Positions 23,784 through 34,599 of a stretch of DNA of 64,000 bases are shown piece after piece. The DNA lies in contig JAOPGA020001095.1 in the NCBI GenBank assembly GCA_026419775.2, positions 1 to 64,000 on the forward strand. The letters run 5' to 3'. Source of the DNA: Acrasis kona. Taxonomy: Eukaryota; Heterolobosea; Eutetramitea; Acrasida; Acrasidae. Under the pieces are notes generated by a model. It had not been told where the DNA came from. It was given only the letters and a program-made list of their open reading frames with translations, and made no database searches. The position numbers were made by a program, and so were the translations under genes. Numbering within the stretch: position 1 is the first letter of the stretch; each line of letters starts with the position of its first letter.

Positions 23784-25829
23784 ATGACTTCAAAAAGGAG
23801 GAAGGAAGTGGCAGAACCAAAGTCGAAATATGATCTGCTCGTGTCATCATTGTCAAACGATGCTGTGAAGGATTTGCGCAAGAGGATTTCAGAGGAGAGC
23901 GAACCTACTACTAAATTATCGATGAGACCAACAAAGAAGATGAAGAGGACTGTCAGCAGAAAAAAACCTGATGAGACACCAATATACATAGATTCCCACG
24001 CATCAACATCACACTTCAAAACATTCAAGTCAAATCAAACTTTTGTTGAACAAACCAAAAATGATGTATCCGATCCCAAATACGATAAATTCAAATTATG
24101 TTTCAACTTTACTCGTCAGCAAAACTCTGTCTGGTATACATTTTTAAACAAACCAAGAACAGAAGAAGAGCTGATTAGATTGAAACAAGATTACGAAAAC
24201 AACAAACGCTTCGCACAAGTAGAAAACATAGACGAACTGTACGCCGTGCTTGGAAAGAAGATGGAATCCAACGTCGTGTTAAATTTACCCTCGCCCATCA
24301 ATGATGTGGTACAAGATGGATTGGTGGAAATTGATTTGGCATCAAAATGGATGGAATACTTACAAGATACCGGCTGCGTCGATCCATTCAGAAACGATTT
24401 TCAAAAATGTTTATTCACATTATTCAACGACTACAGAGATGTGTACTACCCACATTTAAACAACAGAAACAAACAATGTGTGGTCGAGTCATACGTACTA
24501 CATGCCATCAACCACCTCCTAAAAAAGAATAGATACAATTGGTACAATGACGACAAGAGAGACATTATAGGTGATACCTACCAAGTAAGAGATAAAGGCT
24601 ACAACCAACCCTGCGTCTTGTTCCTAGTACCCAACAGAAGGCAAGCTCTGGAGATTGTACAAATCATGTTGGCTCTCATGCCCAAACTAATATCCATCAG
24701 AAGAGAAGAAGCATTCGAGCTCACCTTCTCCGACATTGATGATCTCGAGCATTCCGACGATGAAGAAAGTACTCCTCCTGTAGATAAACACGCAGGAAAA
24801 CCAGAGTGGTTTAAAGAGTTATTCAAGGGAAATACCGATGATGACTTTAGCATGGGTCTCACTCTTCATCATGCACATGGTCAGTTCGAATTGCTTAGCA
24901 AAGTATTGTCATCTGACATTATCATTGCAACGCCAGTGGCCATTCAAAGAGAAAACAGCTCTGGAAGATACGATAAGGTCCTATCTTCCATCGAGCTATG
25001 CATCATTGACCAGAGCGATTATATATTGATGCAAAATTGGGAGTACGTGGTGGAATTGTTCCACAAAATCATCAATCAAGTGCCTACTAACAGGGGCAGT
25101 TTTGATTTGGATTTTACAAAGATTAAAGACTACTTTGTGTATGATTTCGCAAAGCAATTCAGACAGACCATTCTAATAGGTCGCTACGTCAGTCCTGACG
25201 TGAATGCACTCTTAAATCAGTGCAGCAACGTTCGTGGTCAAGTCAAGATTAGAAATCCATGTCCAAACGGTATTGCATCGAGCATACAGGGCGTGGTTAG
25301 TCAGATATTCGAGCGATTCGAATGCAAAGATCTGCACAAGCTCGAAGATGATCGATTTGATTATTTTATAAACGAGATTTACCCAAGAATGAAGAAAAGT
25401 CCCGATGGTATCTTCTTAATCATGGTCAGCAACCATGTCGATTTCATTCGAGTTCGAAATTTCTTACAGTCGGAGCATGCCCCCTTCGTGGGTGTGTCCG
25501 AACATTCTGAAGATGCCACCAACATGTTGGGCAGGTTCAAGAGGCAGACTCAAACCATGAACTACTTGTTGTATACCGAGCGTCATTATTACTTCCATGC
25601 TCCAAAGTTGAAGGATTTTTACTTCAATCAAGTTGTGTTTTATTCTCTTCCTCAAAATGATTTTGTTTATAAGGCTTTTGTGGGTAAGCTGACCAGTAGC
25701 AAGACCGACCATAGCAGAGCGTTGACCATGTTCTGTAATTATGATGCTCTGGCTTTGGAGAGAATTGTTGGAACGAACAGGTGCCGGTCGTTGTTGACCT
25801 CCCAAAATAGTACTCATCTGTTTGATTAA
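23784..25829 (+). CDS. UTP25: UTP25/DEF, SSU processome factor
   Basis: 681-aa single-exon homologue of Utp25 (vertebrate Def/DIEXF), a nucleolar component of the small-subunit processome needed for early 18S rRNA processing. Family features include a basic N-terminal tail, then GYNQPCVLFLVPNRRQALEIV, where a helicase-like core has lost a normal Walker A, KGNTDDDFSMGL, and SDIIIATPVAIQ. Later segments LCIIDQSDYILMQNW and FFLIMVSNH-like strands keep the DEAD-helicase scaffold without its ATPase residues. Shares a short divergent intergenic region with NTH1. An in-frame TTG six codons upstream is ignored. Confidence 0.85.
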   Translation: MTSKRRKEVAEPKSKYDLLVSSLSNDAVKDLRKRISEESEPTTKLSMRPTKKMKRTVSRKKPDETPIYIDSHASTSHFKTFKSNQTFVEQTKNDVSDPKYDKFKLCFNFTRQQNSVWYTFLNKPRTEEELIRLKQDYENNKRFAQVENIDELYAVLGKKMESNVVLNLPSPINDVVQDGLVEIDLASKWMEYLQDTGCVDPFRNDFQKCLFTLFNDYRDVYYPHLNNRNKQCVVESYVLHAINHLLKKNRYNWYNDDKRDIIGDTYQVRDKGYNQPCVLFLVPNRRQALEIVQIMLALMPKLISIRREEAFELTFSDIDDLEHSDDEESTPPVDKHAGKPEWFKELFKGNTDDDFSMGLTLHHAHGQFELLSKVLSSDIIIATPVAIQRENSSGRYDKVLSSIELCIIDQSDYILMQNWEYVVELFHKIINQVPTNRGSFDLDFTKIKDYFVYDFAKQFRQTILIGRYVSPDVNALLNQCSNVRGQVKIRNPCPNGIASSIQGVVSQIFERFECKDLHKLEDDRFDYFINEIYPRMKKSPDGIFLIMVSNHVDFIRVRNFLQSEHAPFVGVSEHSEDATNMLGRFKRQTQTMNYLLYTERHYYFHAPKLKDFYFNQVVFYSLPQNDFVYKAFVGKLTSSKTDHSRALTMFCNYDALALERIVGTNRCRSLLTSQNSTHLFD

Positions 25830-25922
25830 ATAGTCATTCTTGTAAATTGTGTAATCTTTTTGTTGTAATTTCCATCTGTCATCTGTCAAATACACATCAA
25901 AACCATTTAAAAAGCATCAGAC

Positions 25923-26687
25923 ATGCCTGAAGGAAGTGTGACACAGAGTCCCTTTGACAAGGAAGCCTTCAACGCGGTTTGCAACAAGAACTACAAGGGT
26001 CAATGTATTTTCTTCCTCAACGCATTCTGGGCCGAATTCCAAGCTGAAGCTCCAAGAGTCTGGAACGTGTACAAAAAGTTCGTAGAGCTAGACAATGGAA
26101 ACGAGGAAGGAAAGTCTCTTGATACTTTCAGCTCTAATCGCTTGTTGGAAGCTTTTGGTCAAACACTAACCGTGATCCAGCTCCGCGAAGAGATGGCCAA
26201 GGTAGACCAAAACGATGACAAGAAGATGGGTCCTCTTGAGTACTTGGTTTATCACTACAAAGTCCAAATCAAGGAACTATTGTCAAGACCTCAAGGAACA
26301 GATGAAGAAATGGAGAAAGCTAACCTCGCTTTACAAAAGGTTCAAGATGAGATTGATGCCATTGAAAACCAAAAGAAGAAGTTACAAGCGTTGGCAAAGG
26401 GTGAAGACTTCAAGGCAACCAGAGCAAAGAACGAGTTGGCCCAACTATTGGCTCAAGATCCTCTAGCATTGAACAAAGCACAAGTTGACGCCAAAGCAGC
26501 CGTAAAGAAGGCACAAAAGTCAGCAGGTGACAATCTCACATCCCAAGGTCAACTTTGGTGGTTACAAAAACAATTGGAAGAGGCAGCAAGATACAAGCCA
26601 AAGGGTAACTTGAGCTCACCAGCCGCCTTCAGCCCCATGATCTCCCCAAGAGGTTTTGGATCTGCTTCACCAACAACACCAAAATAA
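25923..26687 (+). CDS. Calcium-regulated actin-bundling protein (ABP34/abpB family)
   Basis: 254 aa, related to the Dictyostelium 34-kDa actin-bundling protein, which crosslinks filaments in filopodia and the cortex and is inhibited by calcium. Shared blocks are FFLNAFWAEFQAEAP, then LREEMAKVDQNDDKKMGPLE (EF-hand-like loop), EYLVYHYK, a long helix of about 60 residues (EEMEKANLALQKVQDEI) and QGQLWWLQKQLEEAARY near the end. The EF-hand loop lacks the usual final Glu geometry, so calcium binding is uncertain. Codon use is strongly biased, consistent with high expression (impression only). No introns. ADF/cofilin lies 30 kb away on the other strand. Confidence 0.83.
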   Translation: MPEGSVTQSPFDKEAFNAVCNKNYKGQCIFFLNAFWAEFQAEAPRVWNVYKKFVELDNGNEEGKSLDTFSSNRLLEAFGQTLTVIQLREEMAKVDQNDDKKMGPLEYLVYHYKVQIKELLSRPQGTDEEMEKANLALQKVQDEIDAIENQKKKLQALAKGEDFKATRAKNELAQLLAQDPLALNKAQVDAKAAVKKAQKSAGDNLTSQGQLWWLQKQLEEAARYKPKGNLSSPAAFSPMISPRGFGSASPTTPK

Positions 26688-26699
26688 CAATTTTGCATT

Positions 26700-29600
26700 T
26701 TATAAATCTTCATCGTTTAATAATTCATCAACTTTTCTCTTTTTTTGAACAGGCGTTGTGGTAGAAGGCCTTCTCTCATGAAACAAACCCAAACTTTTTC
26801 TTGCATTCGTTGAAGGTGGCGGCGACTTGGACTGAAACATGAACCGACTCGCATCAAGAATAGTTCCACCACTCTTGTTATCTGACTGCACTATTGGCCG
26901 GTATTTTTTGGAGGAAATCTTGGTGGTGTTACATTTCTTGACGGCGTTAGCTTATTGGCCAACACCGGAGTGCTATTAATGACTGGTGGTGATGTGTTGG
27001 GCGGTGGTGTTGATGGAGAGGGCTTTTTAACAAATGCAGTAGTACTAGGTGCCACAAGGGACGGCGACGGAGCAGGCGGTGGTGGAGGAGTGGTCGGTGA
27101 TTTGATCTCATCGCCAAGATTGGTTGAAAATTCTAAATTCTTCAGAATCTTCTTTGGCTTCCTTAACGTCAGCAAATGTCCTATTGAACTGATACTCCTT
27201 TGTTTTGTTCAACACATTAAAGGGTAACTCATCCGTCGATGATTTCTTGAACAAGAAGTTCTCCAATAAATTCTTGCTGTTGATCGTTGCGCCGGTGACG
27301 CCCGTCGTACTTTTGGTTCTAGTGGTCGGAGGTGGAGGTGTTGGTTTGGGTTCCGATGATAATGGTTGCGTTACAATTTCATCCAAATCATCTTGAAACA
27401 CGAATTCTTCTTCGCTCACGTCCATTTCGATTTCCTCCTCTCGATCAATCTTTACGTCCAATTCATCTTGAATGTCATCAAATTCATCATCTTGATTACT
27501 TGGATCTGATGATTCATCAGAATCGTCATTGTGATCATTTTCATCATCTTGGTCATTTGAATTCATCTTATCGTATGACATGTGCTCTCCGTTCCAATGG
27601 TCGCTCCTGTCGATTTCGCCATCGACTGTCTCTCCCACCACGTTCACCTTCTTCTCCAACAATGGCCATAACTGCGTGTCGTCCAACGTTCCTGCGCCCA
27701 ATAAATATTTTATTGTAACGCTGTTACTTTTTTGACCAATACGATGCACGCGATCTTCGCATTGTAAAAGTACACCTGGTGTGAAATGTAATTCTGCAAA
27801 AATAACCATGCTGGATGCGGTCATGGTATATCCGGTACCAGCAGCCAATATACTTAGAATGGCACATTGACATTTTTTATCGGTTTGGAATCGTTGAACG
27901 AATTCGTCGCGTTTCTTGGGTGGAGTATGACCGTCGATACGAATGTATTCCACTTTGTTTTTTTTCATGCATTCTTCCAATCCATCCATGACGTCGCGAT
28001 GATGTGCGAATATTAAAAACTTTTCCTTGGTCTCCAAAACTGTTTCCTTTAGATATTCCTTGATGGGTTCTAACTTTGCCATTCCTGTTTTTTTGTACAT
28101 TTGCATCCATTGTTTGTTCTTGTCAAAGTTGACATCACTGTAGGTCAGTAGGTCCGTGGCGCGTCGCAACTCGGAAGAAGCACTTTTCATACTTTTGAGA
28201 CCGTCGTCGATCAGATCCTTGTTTTTTCCTGATAATGTGAGGTAGATGCGTTGCCGTTGTTTGGGTGGTAATTCCTTTAGTACTTGATCTTTTCTTCTTC
28301 GGATCATGAATCCCTTGCTGAGCATGTAATTCATTTCTAAAGTGTGGCTGCTTCCGCTTTCGTTGTAACCGTATCCAGCATCATGTCCTTCGCAGTAGCG
28401 CACGGAGAAATCTACTCTGTTCATAAAGTTGGTCTTGACGCAGTTGAGTTGTGAATATAATTCTATGGGACGTGCTAGTGCTGGTGTTCCGGTGATTAGA
28501 ACGACTCGTTTGGCGCATGTGATTAACGGCTGTAGCGTACGGCTTCTTTGTGTCTTGCCGTTTTTAATGTAGTGTGATTCATCGAGGATGATTACTTTGT
28601 AATTGCGTGCTTCAATCTTCTTGTCCATCCTGACCGCTAGATCGTAGCTCAAAATGTCCACCAGTCCTGTCAGCTTGTGGCGACCAGTAAGGCAAATGTT
28701 TATATCTTCTGATCTAATGTGTGGCATTAACCACTGTTCCAATTCATTGCTCCAATTGTATCGCAAACTACTTGGACAAATGACCAAAAGTGGCCACTCG
28801 TCACGATAATACTGTGCTATGGAAACTATAATTGTTAAATGTATGCTGATCGTGCGTACTCACTGGCTTGTATCGTCTTTCCGAGACCCATTTCGTCGCC
28901 AATTAGCAGTCTTCCTTGCCTTTTGACTCCAAAAATTACTCCCTGTTTCTGGAATGGTCTAAGTGAATTTCTAAGCCGTGTTGGTAATTTATCCCAGTTG
29001 ACTGCATCATTATAGGTTGTGAATTAATGTGACGACTTACCGTCTTTTTCATCTCTTTCAAACACTACTGGCTCGAATGACGAAATCAATCTTGACGCGC
29101 TACTGGGAACCATGTAAATGTTAATGGGAGCAGTACTTTTTAGCAGTGTATCTTTGACTTTATCATAATCATTCCAAGGGAATAAATAGTCTCCGAGTCT
29201 GCGCTCTCCATTTAGTTTAACTAGTTCCTTCTCAACCAACTCCGCAGGAGCTTTCTGCTTCGGAAGCCTTACAAGCAAACAATCACTTCCTATCTCTTTG
29301 AAAGTTATCGTAGCATGTTCTTGCTCGAGAGATGAATCTTCACCCTCTGGTTCATCTCCCTGATCTTGCTTAATCATACCATAGCTACTGCTCACCATCT
29401 CAAAGTGTACTTCATAAGCATACCCCTTTGTGTTCGAAACCATGTTCTGTGTAGCTTGAGTGGCTGGTTGAGACTTCGCTGCTAAAAATGATTGATCAGT
29501 GTCCCAGTAGAAGCAGCAATTATTTTCTGACGGGCATACAACAAAATATTTTCCTTGATTCGGCCCCTCTTTTTTTACCTGCCTTCTTACTAGATCTATT

Positions 29601-29908
29601 TGATGTTTTTCGCAGTGTGTGGGTGGTGGTTTATTTGGTGTGTTTGCATTATTTGGTGCAGCATCGGTGGTTTGTGGTCTAGGTTTTGGTGGGGTGTATG
29701 GAGTGTATGGTTTATCTACAGATGATATAACAGCACTTGGAGTCGGTCCAGCATCCGCCCATTGAAAGTAGTTGCATTTGTCAGCAGCGTTAAAGTTCTT
29801 TGGGCATGTATAAAATTTTCTTCCTTGATTCTCATTTGGTTTGTTTGACGTACGAATGGCTGCTAGTTTTCCACAATTGCAAACTACAGCATCTTGTTTA
29901 TAAGACAT
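26700..29908 (-). CDS. GRF-zinc-finger SMARCAL1/ZRANB3-type SNF2 annealing helicase
   Basis: About 1,016 aa from five exons: 29908-29041, 29001-28864, 28825-27196, 27161-26933, 26885-26700 (introns 39, 38, 34, 47). Two N-terminal GRF-type zinc fingers (CNCGKLAAIRTSNKPNENQG and HCEKHQIDLVRRQVKKEG) are each followed by a C...F-W half-site. A HARP-like segment is at about 205-290 (ERRLGDYLFPWNDYDKV). The SNF2 core has Walker A DEMGLGKTIQA, DESH instead of DEAH as in SMARCAL1, SGT-type LITGTPALARP, and motif VI HRIGQ. The tail is acidic then Pro-rich, ending with a KKRKV nuclear signal. These enzymes rewind RPA-coated forks. The GRF fingers should bind ssDNA (family knowledge). Confidence 0.86.
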
Positions 29909-30048
29909 CGAGTAATATGCCACTTGACACCTTGTGTGGTATAAGTTGTCAGCAAAATATTCAAGTTATCATAACAATAATAATTACAATCCCTTGTCAA
30001 CCAATCTTTTCGTAGAGTACATACAAAGGACCGTTTGATGCATGTAAC

Positions 30049-31131
30049 ATGTCCCGCAAGCAAACACGATTATCGCTACCAAACACCACGATCGTATATA
30101 TCATCGAGTATGCATGTGCGGACGCCAAGGTGTTGTCCTCCCTCGAAATTACATGCAAATTTTGCCGCTCGGTCATAACAAACAACCATATAACGAATAA
30201 CAACCAAGATACAAATCGTGTAATACCGTGGAGAGAATGTTTTAAACACAATTTTAGAGACCGTTACGAGTGGATACTGGGGAAGTGTACGAATCGAATA
30301 CCGCCCGTTTTGGACGCTAACACTTGGAAACAGCATTATCAAATGGAAATAAAAGGCTTGGATTTGGAGAGTAGAATGTTAATAGAAACTGCCCCTTACA
30401 ATGTAGACCAATACATGGCCGCTAGAAGCAGTGACCTTTTAGAATATTCAAAAACCGGTAAATATTTCTCGCAACCAAGCATTTTAGTACTCGGAGATCA
30501 GCACGTCGGCAAATCAAGCTTTGTAAGACAATTCGCTCACGGACAGTTTTATAACTTTGGAGGCCTTCTGCCGACGGACCATCAACACACCATACTTTTA
30601 AAAGACGACATTAAACTAAGCAGCAGCTCAATCGATTACGTTTGGTTACATTTAATGGACTCACAACACAGCTCTTGCGTCAAGGAGCCTACGGAGGGGA
30701 ATTGGCCTCGCACCAACCATTGGGTCCGTGGTAAGGGAGAAATACTCGCCGCGGACGCCTACATTATACTGTTCGACATTACTAGACTAAATACATTACA
30801 ATACATTGAAGCCTGCCTAGAACGAATCATGTCGTGGAGACATGCTACATCGCATGATCAAATTCCGGTCGTCATCGTGGCGAACAAGAGGGACCAAGTG
30901 TATTGGGAAAAGTCATTTGACGAAGAGGCTTTGAAAAAAAAGGTTAACGATAAATATCATCAAGCCTATCCTTTTTGTGTTATATCGTGTAAGATACGTG
31001 ACGAAGTTGACAAGACTGTTCGGCAAGTGATACAAGTTTATAGAGAGACCAAGAAGAGAAATGGATTTCAATATTCCAATCATCAACTGGGTCGTGTACA
31101 AAAACTAACTGGAATGATTAAATTATTTTAA
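30049..31131 (+). CDS. F-box-like protein fused to a Ras-type GTPase domain
   Basis: 360 aa, single exon. Residues 8-45 fit an F-box start (LPNTTIVYIIEYACADAKVL), with CKFCRSV after it. From residue about 140 there is a Ras-superfamily domain: P-loop GDQHVGKSS, G4 ANKRD and G5 SCK. The switch II DxxG motif is replaced by MDSQHSS, and an insertion (EPTEGNWPRTNHWVRGKGE) follows, so GTP hydrolysis may be lost or altered. If the F-box is real the protein would link a GTP-dependent switch to an SCF ubiquitin ligase (inference). The F-box assignment is weaker than the GTPase. It lies divergent to the SNF2 gene. Confidence 0.77.
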   Translation: MSRKQTRLSLPNTTIVYIIEYACADAKVLSSLEITCKFCRSVITNNHITNNNQDTNRVIPWRECFKHNFRDRYEWILGKCTNRIPPVLDANTWKQHYQMEIKGLDLESRMLIETAPYNVDQYMAARSSDLLEYSKTGKYFSQPSILVLGDQHVGKSSFVRQFAHGQFYNFGGLLPTDHQHTILLKDDIKLSSSSIDYVWLHLMDSQHSSCVKEPTEGNWPRTNHWVRGKGEILAADAYIILFDITRLNTLQYIEACLERIMSWRHATSHDQIPVVIVANKRDQVYWEKSFDEEALKKKVNDKYHQAYPFCVISCKIRDEVDKTVRQVIQVYRETKKRNGFQYSNHQLGRVQKLTGMIKLF

Positions 31132-31178
31132 TGTTTATTGATGTGAGTGGCAACGATTTTTTTGTCTTTGAAGCAATT

Positions 31179-32621
31179 TTATATTTTATTCCTCAAATTG
31201 AGAAAAGTTGTATACAGCTCTTCAGCTCTGTCATCCACATCAGCGCAAACTCCCTTTGCGTTGGTGACATAAGAAAATGTGACACCTGTTTTAGCATCCC
31301 ACAACAACAATGAACCACCAAGTCCGAACCAACCAGTTGCATTCAAGAAGGTGCTAAACCCACCATAAGTGTACGTAAAGTTTCTGTTAAATGTGAGGTC
31401 GTGATAAGCCCCTGCAACTTTATTCGCCCTGCGAATTATTTTAGGATTCTTAATTAATTTGATCCCATCAACTGCTTCACCATCCAGGGACATGGTGTGT
31501 GCGATTTTAGCAATAGAGTGCGCATTTGAGAACCCATTGGCAGAGAGCATAGACCTAACGCTTCTGTAGTGTTTACTGTCAAGATAATCCAAAGTAAAGC
31601 CTTCGAAAATAGGGGCAGCCTTGGCAAATTCAGAAGACGAGTTTAGGTAAGTCAACATTGTTTCCCTCCCATGAAGCACAGGAAGAAAAGGAATATTAAA
31701 AAACATTCTTGGGACGATTTTTATAAGAATTTTATACATTGGGTATTCATAAAAGGGACTGTACCGATCTTCTTGATGCTCCGGAAGACCATAACTAAAC
31801 TCGACATTTAATTTTGAGGCAATTTCATCCTGCATGAATTGATTGGCATCACGATGCAAAGGATCAACTCTTCTAATCAGTTCATTCAAATAAAATCCTG
31901 ATGAACTAATGTGATATGCTGTTTTACGCTCTCCACCGAAGCAGTGGCTCTGGTTTGAAAGAAATGTAGCAAGTTGGTTTATTTTATCTTCGGCCAGCAG
32001 CGAATATGGTATGAGTGGATTTAAAAATGTCAACCCTCCTGACTACATTTTGTTAGTAATTAAATTATTAACGCCATACATGTTGCAGAAGGTCTGTTAC
32101 TGTAACGTTCTCTTTGTTGTTTACGGCAAATTCTGGCCAGTATGAGGCAATAGGTTCATCGTAGTTTAAGTGCCCTCTATCAACGAGTATTGCTATTATA
32201 ATGTTTGTCTTTTAAATGTTAGTAATTGAGTGAATCAATTTTACTATTGCTTTCCCGACAGAAAATACATTTTGAAGTCCTTCTCTAATGGGTTTGTCTT
32301 TTTTTCCCTTGATGTGACCTCCACACAAATTTACAACTTCGATACCACGATCTGTTATGCTTGATTGTGAGAATTTCTGAATGAATACATACCAAATATC
32401 GATATACATGATGCCATATCCCTTCCTTGATCAAATATATTTTGATATTTTAATTTTAAAGATTCATACTTCTCATTTGTGTATCCCTCTACTTCCACCA
32501 GATCTGGGCAGCTTACCCCAAGCAGAGTACAGAAGGGAGAATGAAAATTTCCACCTTCTATTACTGCATAAAGTAGAACAGCAACAAAACAGAGTGATAT
32601 TTGAAGCCCTATCCGTAACAT
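31179..32621 (-). CDS. Secreted LACTB-like serine hydrolase (beta-lactamase fold)
   Basis: 442 aa, exons 32621-32393, 32351-32245, 32208-32080, 32042-31179 (introns 41, 36, 37; two carry TACTAAC). A signal peptide (ISLCFVAVLLYAVI) opens the protein. Family motifs are VEVEGYTNEKYE, the active-site S-x-x-K in NVFSVGKAI, DRGHLNYDEPIASYWPEF, LLQHSGGL, KTAYHISSSGFYLNELIRRV, YGLPEHQEDR and the final GLGGSLLLWD...YVTN. The usual Tyr of Y-x-N is in AYH, as in LACTB and EstB relatives. These eukaryotic proteins are peptidases or esterases, not antibiotic resistance genes. Good family confidence, substrate unknown. Confidence 0.87.
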
Positions 32622-32826
32622 TACAATTTTTAAAATTATGTTTTGTTGTTTTACAAAGAGCTAAAGTAATGAAAAAATTTATCGATCATGGGGTTATAAT
32701 GGTAAAGAAATCATTTTTAAACCTATTTCAAACACAGGAGCCATGCATCGTGAAAATATTGGATAAGTTAGGTCGCAAGTCCAAGCATCATCATGATGTT
32801 GGCACGGAACACAAGTTGACCTCATG

Positions 32827-33078
32827 ATGGTCATGAAAAACTCATTCGTAAAGACTTTTCACGCGAGAGACCCAGTGCGCCCAGAGTGTTCTTTCTTTGT
32901 TGGCCCTACACAGTAGAACTCCAATCACCTCCTTCCTGTTATCGAAAGAGGAGGACATGTTATACTTTTGGCACCAAGTTCAAGCGGTAAAACAACAAGA
33001 GTCTTGTCTCTAAAAGATCAATTAAACGCCACAGGCAAATATTATTGCATCTACATTGTCGCATCATCCATTCCTTAA
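32827..33078 (+). pseudogene. Broken P-loop NTPase fragment
   Basis: Reading from the ATG at 32827 gives 29 codons, a TAG at 32914, then open frame to TAA at 33076. The peptide either side of the stop is coherent: CSFFVGPTQ before it, and after it HVILLAPSSSGKTTRVLSLK with a Walker A (APSSSGKTT). The ATPase domains attached to Crinkler-like proteins have a similar P-loop neighbourhood (recollection, weak). No Walker B follows. I read this as a decayed 5' fragment of an NTPase gene. An AG directly before 32917 could instead be a splice acceptor, but no donor exon is visible. Confidence 0.5.
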
Positions 33079-33453
33079 CGAATAATATTTTCGAGAGTAG
33101 AACAATCACGCCGCAATTCATCGTCGGATCCGTCATAAATCTAAGCCATTATCGCTTGATGTGAAACAACAATATCCTTCTCTTTGGCCTACTGCGGTTT
33201 CGATAGAAACAATGTCGTTGTCACATCCATTTCATTTCATTATTCCTTGAAACTCTGACTTAATTTCGTATTTTCGTATCCTTTACCGACGGTAAAAGGC
33301 CACTAAAGTGTAATGTCACATCATATCTGTTTTACAAGCACGCACAATTCTATACTGATTGGGCATGTCAGATGTTAGACATTTGAAAGGTTTGATTACA
33401 ATAACAAAGCTTAGGAAGACAATAAGAACAATATGTCAGTGAAAGTAACAAGT
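33079..33453. other. Non-coding stretch
   Basis: 375 bases with no reading frame of note on either strand. Likely the decayed continuation of the P-loop fragment, since short non-contiguous coding-like pieces appear but none can be assigned. Confidence 0.4.
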
Positions 33454-33774
33454 TTATTTCTTCTTTTCAAGACGTTTCAGACTTTCACGTAGTCTCTCCA
33501 TGTATTTTGCTTCCTTCTCCGGATTTGATTCCATGACAGGAAAATGTATTTTGGGTAGTACAATGTTGTTCGGATTGGGTGCTTGTTTGACGTTGTTTGT
33601 GCCTAATTTCATCTGTCTTTTTGTCGCTCGCACGCATCTTGCCATAGTGTCTCCCTCAGAAGTAGGAACAGTCCTTCCGGTTGCANTGTCTATGGCAGTA
33701 ACAGGCACCTCATGGTAGCAAAGTTTGGTAATTGTTGGTTTACCCTGTACTTTTTTGCTCTGTTGCAGGTACAC
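33454..33774 (-). pseudogene. Fragment of a basic protein, contains an ambiguous base
   Basis: The open frame can be followed from about 33810 to the stop at 33454, roughly 118 codons, but no ATG opens it: it begins after an in-frame TAA near 33810. The peptide (KPTITKLCYHEVPVTAID, then GRTVPTSEGDTMARCVRATK) looks like real protein and ends in a Lys/Glu-rich helix. Base 33686 is N, so one residue is undefined and the site may be polymorphic or an assembly gap between copies of a repeat. No family recognised. Probably a 3' exon or a relic within the degraded region. Confidence 0.4.
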
Positions 33775-34025
33775 TGTTAGGGGAAAAGCCAGTCGAGTTT
33801 CGTATTTTTAATGGCAGTGTCGGTGTTGACATCGGCAGATGTAGCGAATTCACCGAAGATGTTCCTAAACTGTTGTTCTATCTTTTTCCATTTTGATATA
33901 TTGTCTTTCTCAACCAAATTAGCCAAAATAAATAATTTTTTTACAAAACGAGCAAAGTTTGGAATACAGGAGTACTTTTATTTTTGATTCACTTGCTCGA
34001 CCTCCGACGATACTAGTTCCTGAAA

Positions 34026-34432
34026 ATGCGTAGTGTCCCAACATTTAGAGTTACTACCTATTTAACAAGAAAGCAGTTGCTTGCACTGTTAATAGATGAT
34101 TTAATTCTTGGTATGAAGAATGGCTACTACGTTTATCATGCAGGACTTGGGAGTATGTTAGAATCAAGATCAACTTGTCATTTGTTATTGCTGACATGCC
34201 CGAGAGAAATGATTTGTGCTCAATGATCGCACCCAACGCAAACAACGGATGCTACAAATGTCATTGTCCACATGATAGTTACCACATGACGTTCAAACAA
34301 ATCAAAGCAGAAAACGCAAATGCAATGAATCGTAGGAAGCATGAGGACCGAAATGTTGATGAACAGGGACTCACGGCTCGGGACTACAAGACTCCTGAAA
34401 ACTCATTCAATCGAATCAAGTCTATTAAGTAG
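34026..34432 (+). pseudogene. Tnp2/CMC-like DNA-transposase relic
   Basis: Two overlapping frames carry parts of one protein. The first (34026-34150) reads YLTRKQLLALLIDDLILGMK. The second (about 34158-34432) reads KINLSFVIADMPERNDLCSM followed by APNANNGCYKCHCPHDSYH. An order of strand, ADxPER, a short linker and a CxxC zinc pair is typical of Tnp2-type (EnSpm/CMC, Plavaka) transposases. A frameshift near 34150-34160 and an early stop mean it is not functional. No terminal repeats or target duplication were found nearby. Confidence 0.55.
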
Positions 34433-34599
34433 CCGAAGAAGCTGCTCCAGCGCAAACAGATCCGAAGACTTTGAGTACATTCTCAGTCAATGAGGTGTGT
34501 TTGTGGCTTCAACAATCTGGATCAGAACCATTCCTTTCATATATATATGATAAACCAATTTATGTTATAATTAATTACACTAAAGTGACCACGTCGTGA
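34429..34599 (+). pseudogene. Short SAM-domain-like reading frame
   Basis: 56 codons without an ATG. The peptide contains FSVNEVCLWLQQSGSEPFL, which matches the first helix pair of SAM domains (W/F-S-V-x-x-V-x-x-W-L-x-x-x-G). The frame ends before the domain could be complete. It overlaps the last bases of the transposase fragment in another frame, so it is either a separate relic or a piece captured by the element. Confidence 0.4.

Noticed and set aside
27108-27200. Frameshift in the SNF2 gene tail
   Set aside because: A 34-base intron (27162-27195) and a 47-base intron (26886-26932) join the three frames without any indel.
27332-27718. 128-codon plus-strand frame
   Set aside because: Antisense to the acidic and helicase parts of the SNF2 gene; low-complexity by-product.
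32381-32827. 148-codon plus-strand frame
   Set aside because: It lies antisense over exons of the LACTB-like gene and continues into non-coding sequence; no family features.
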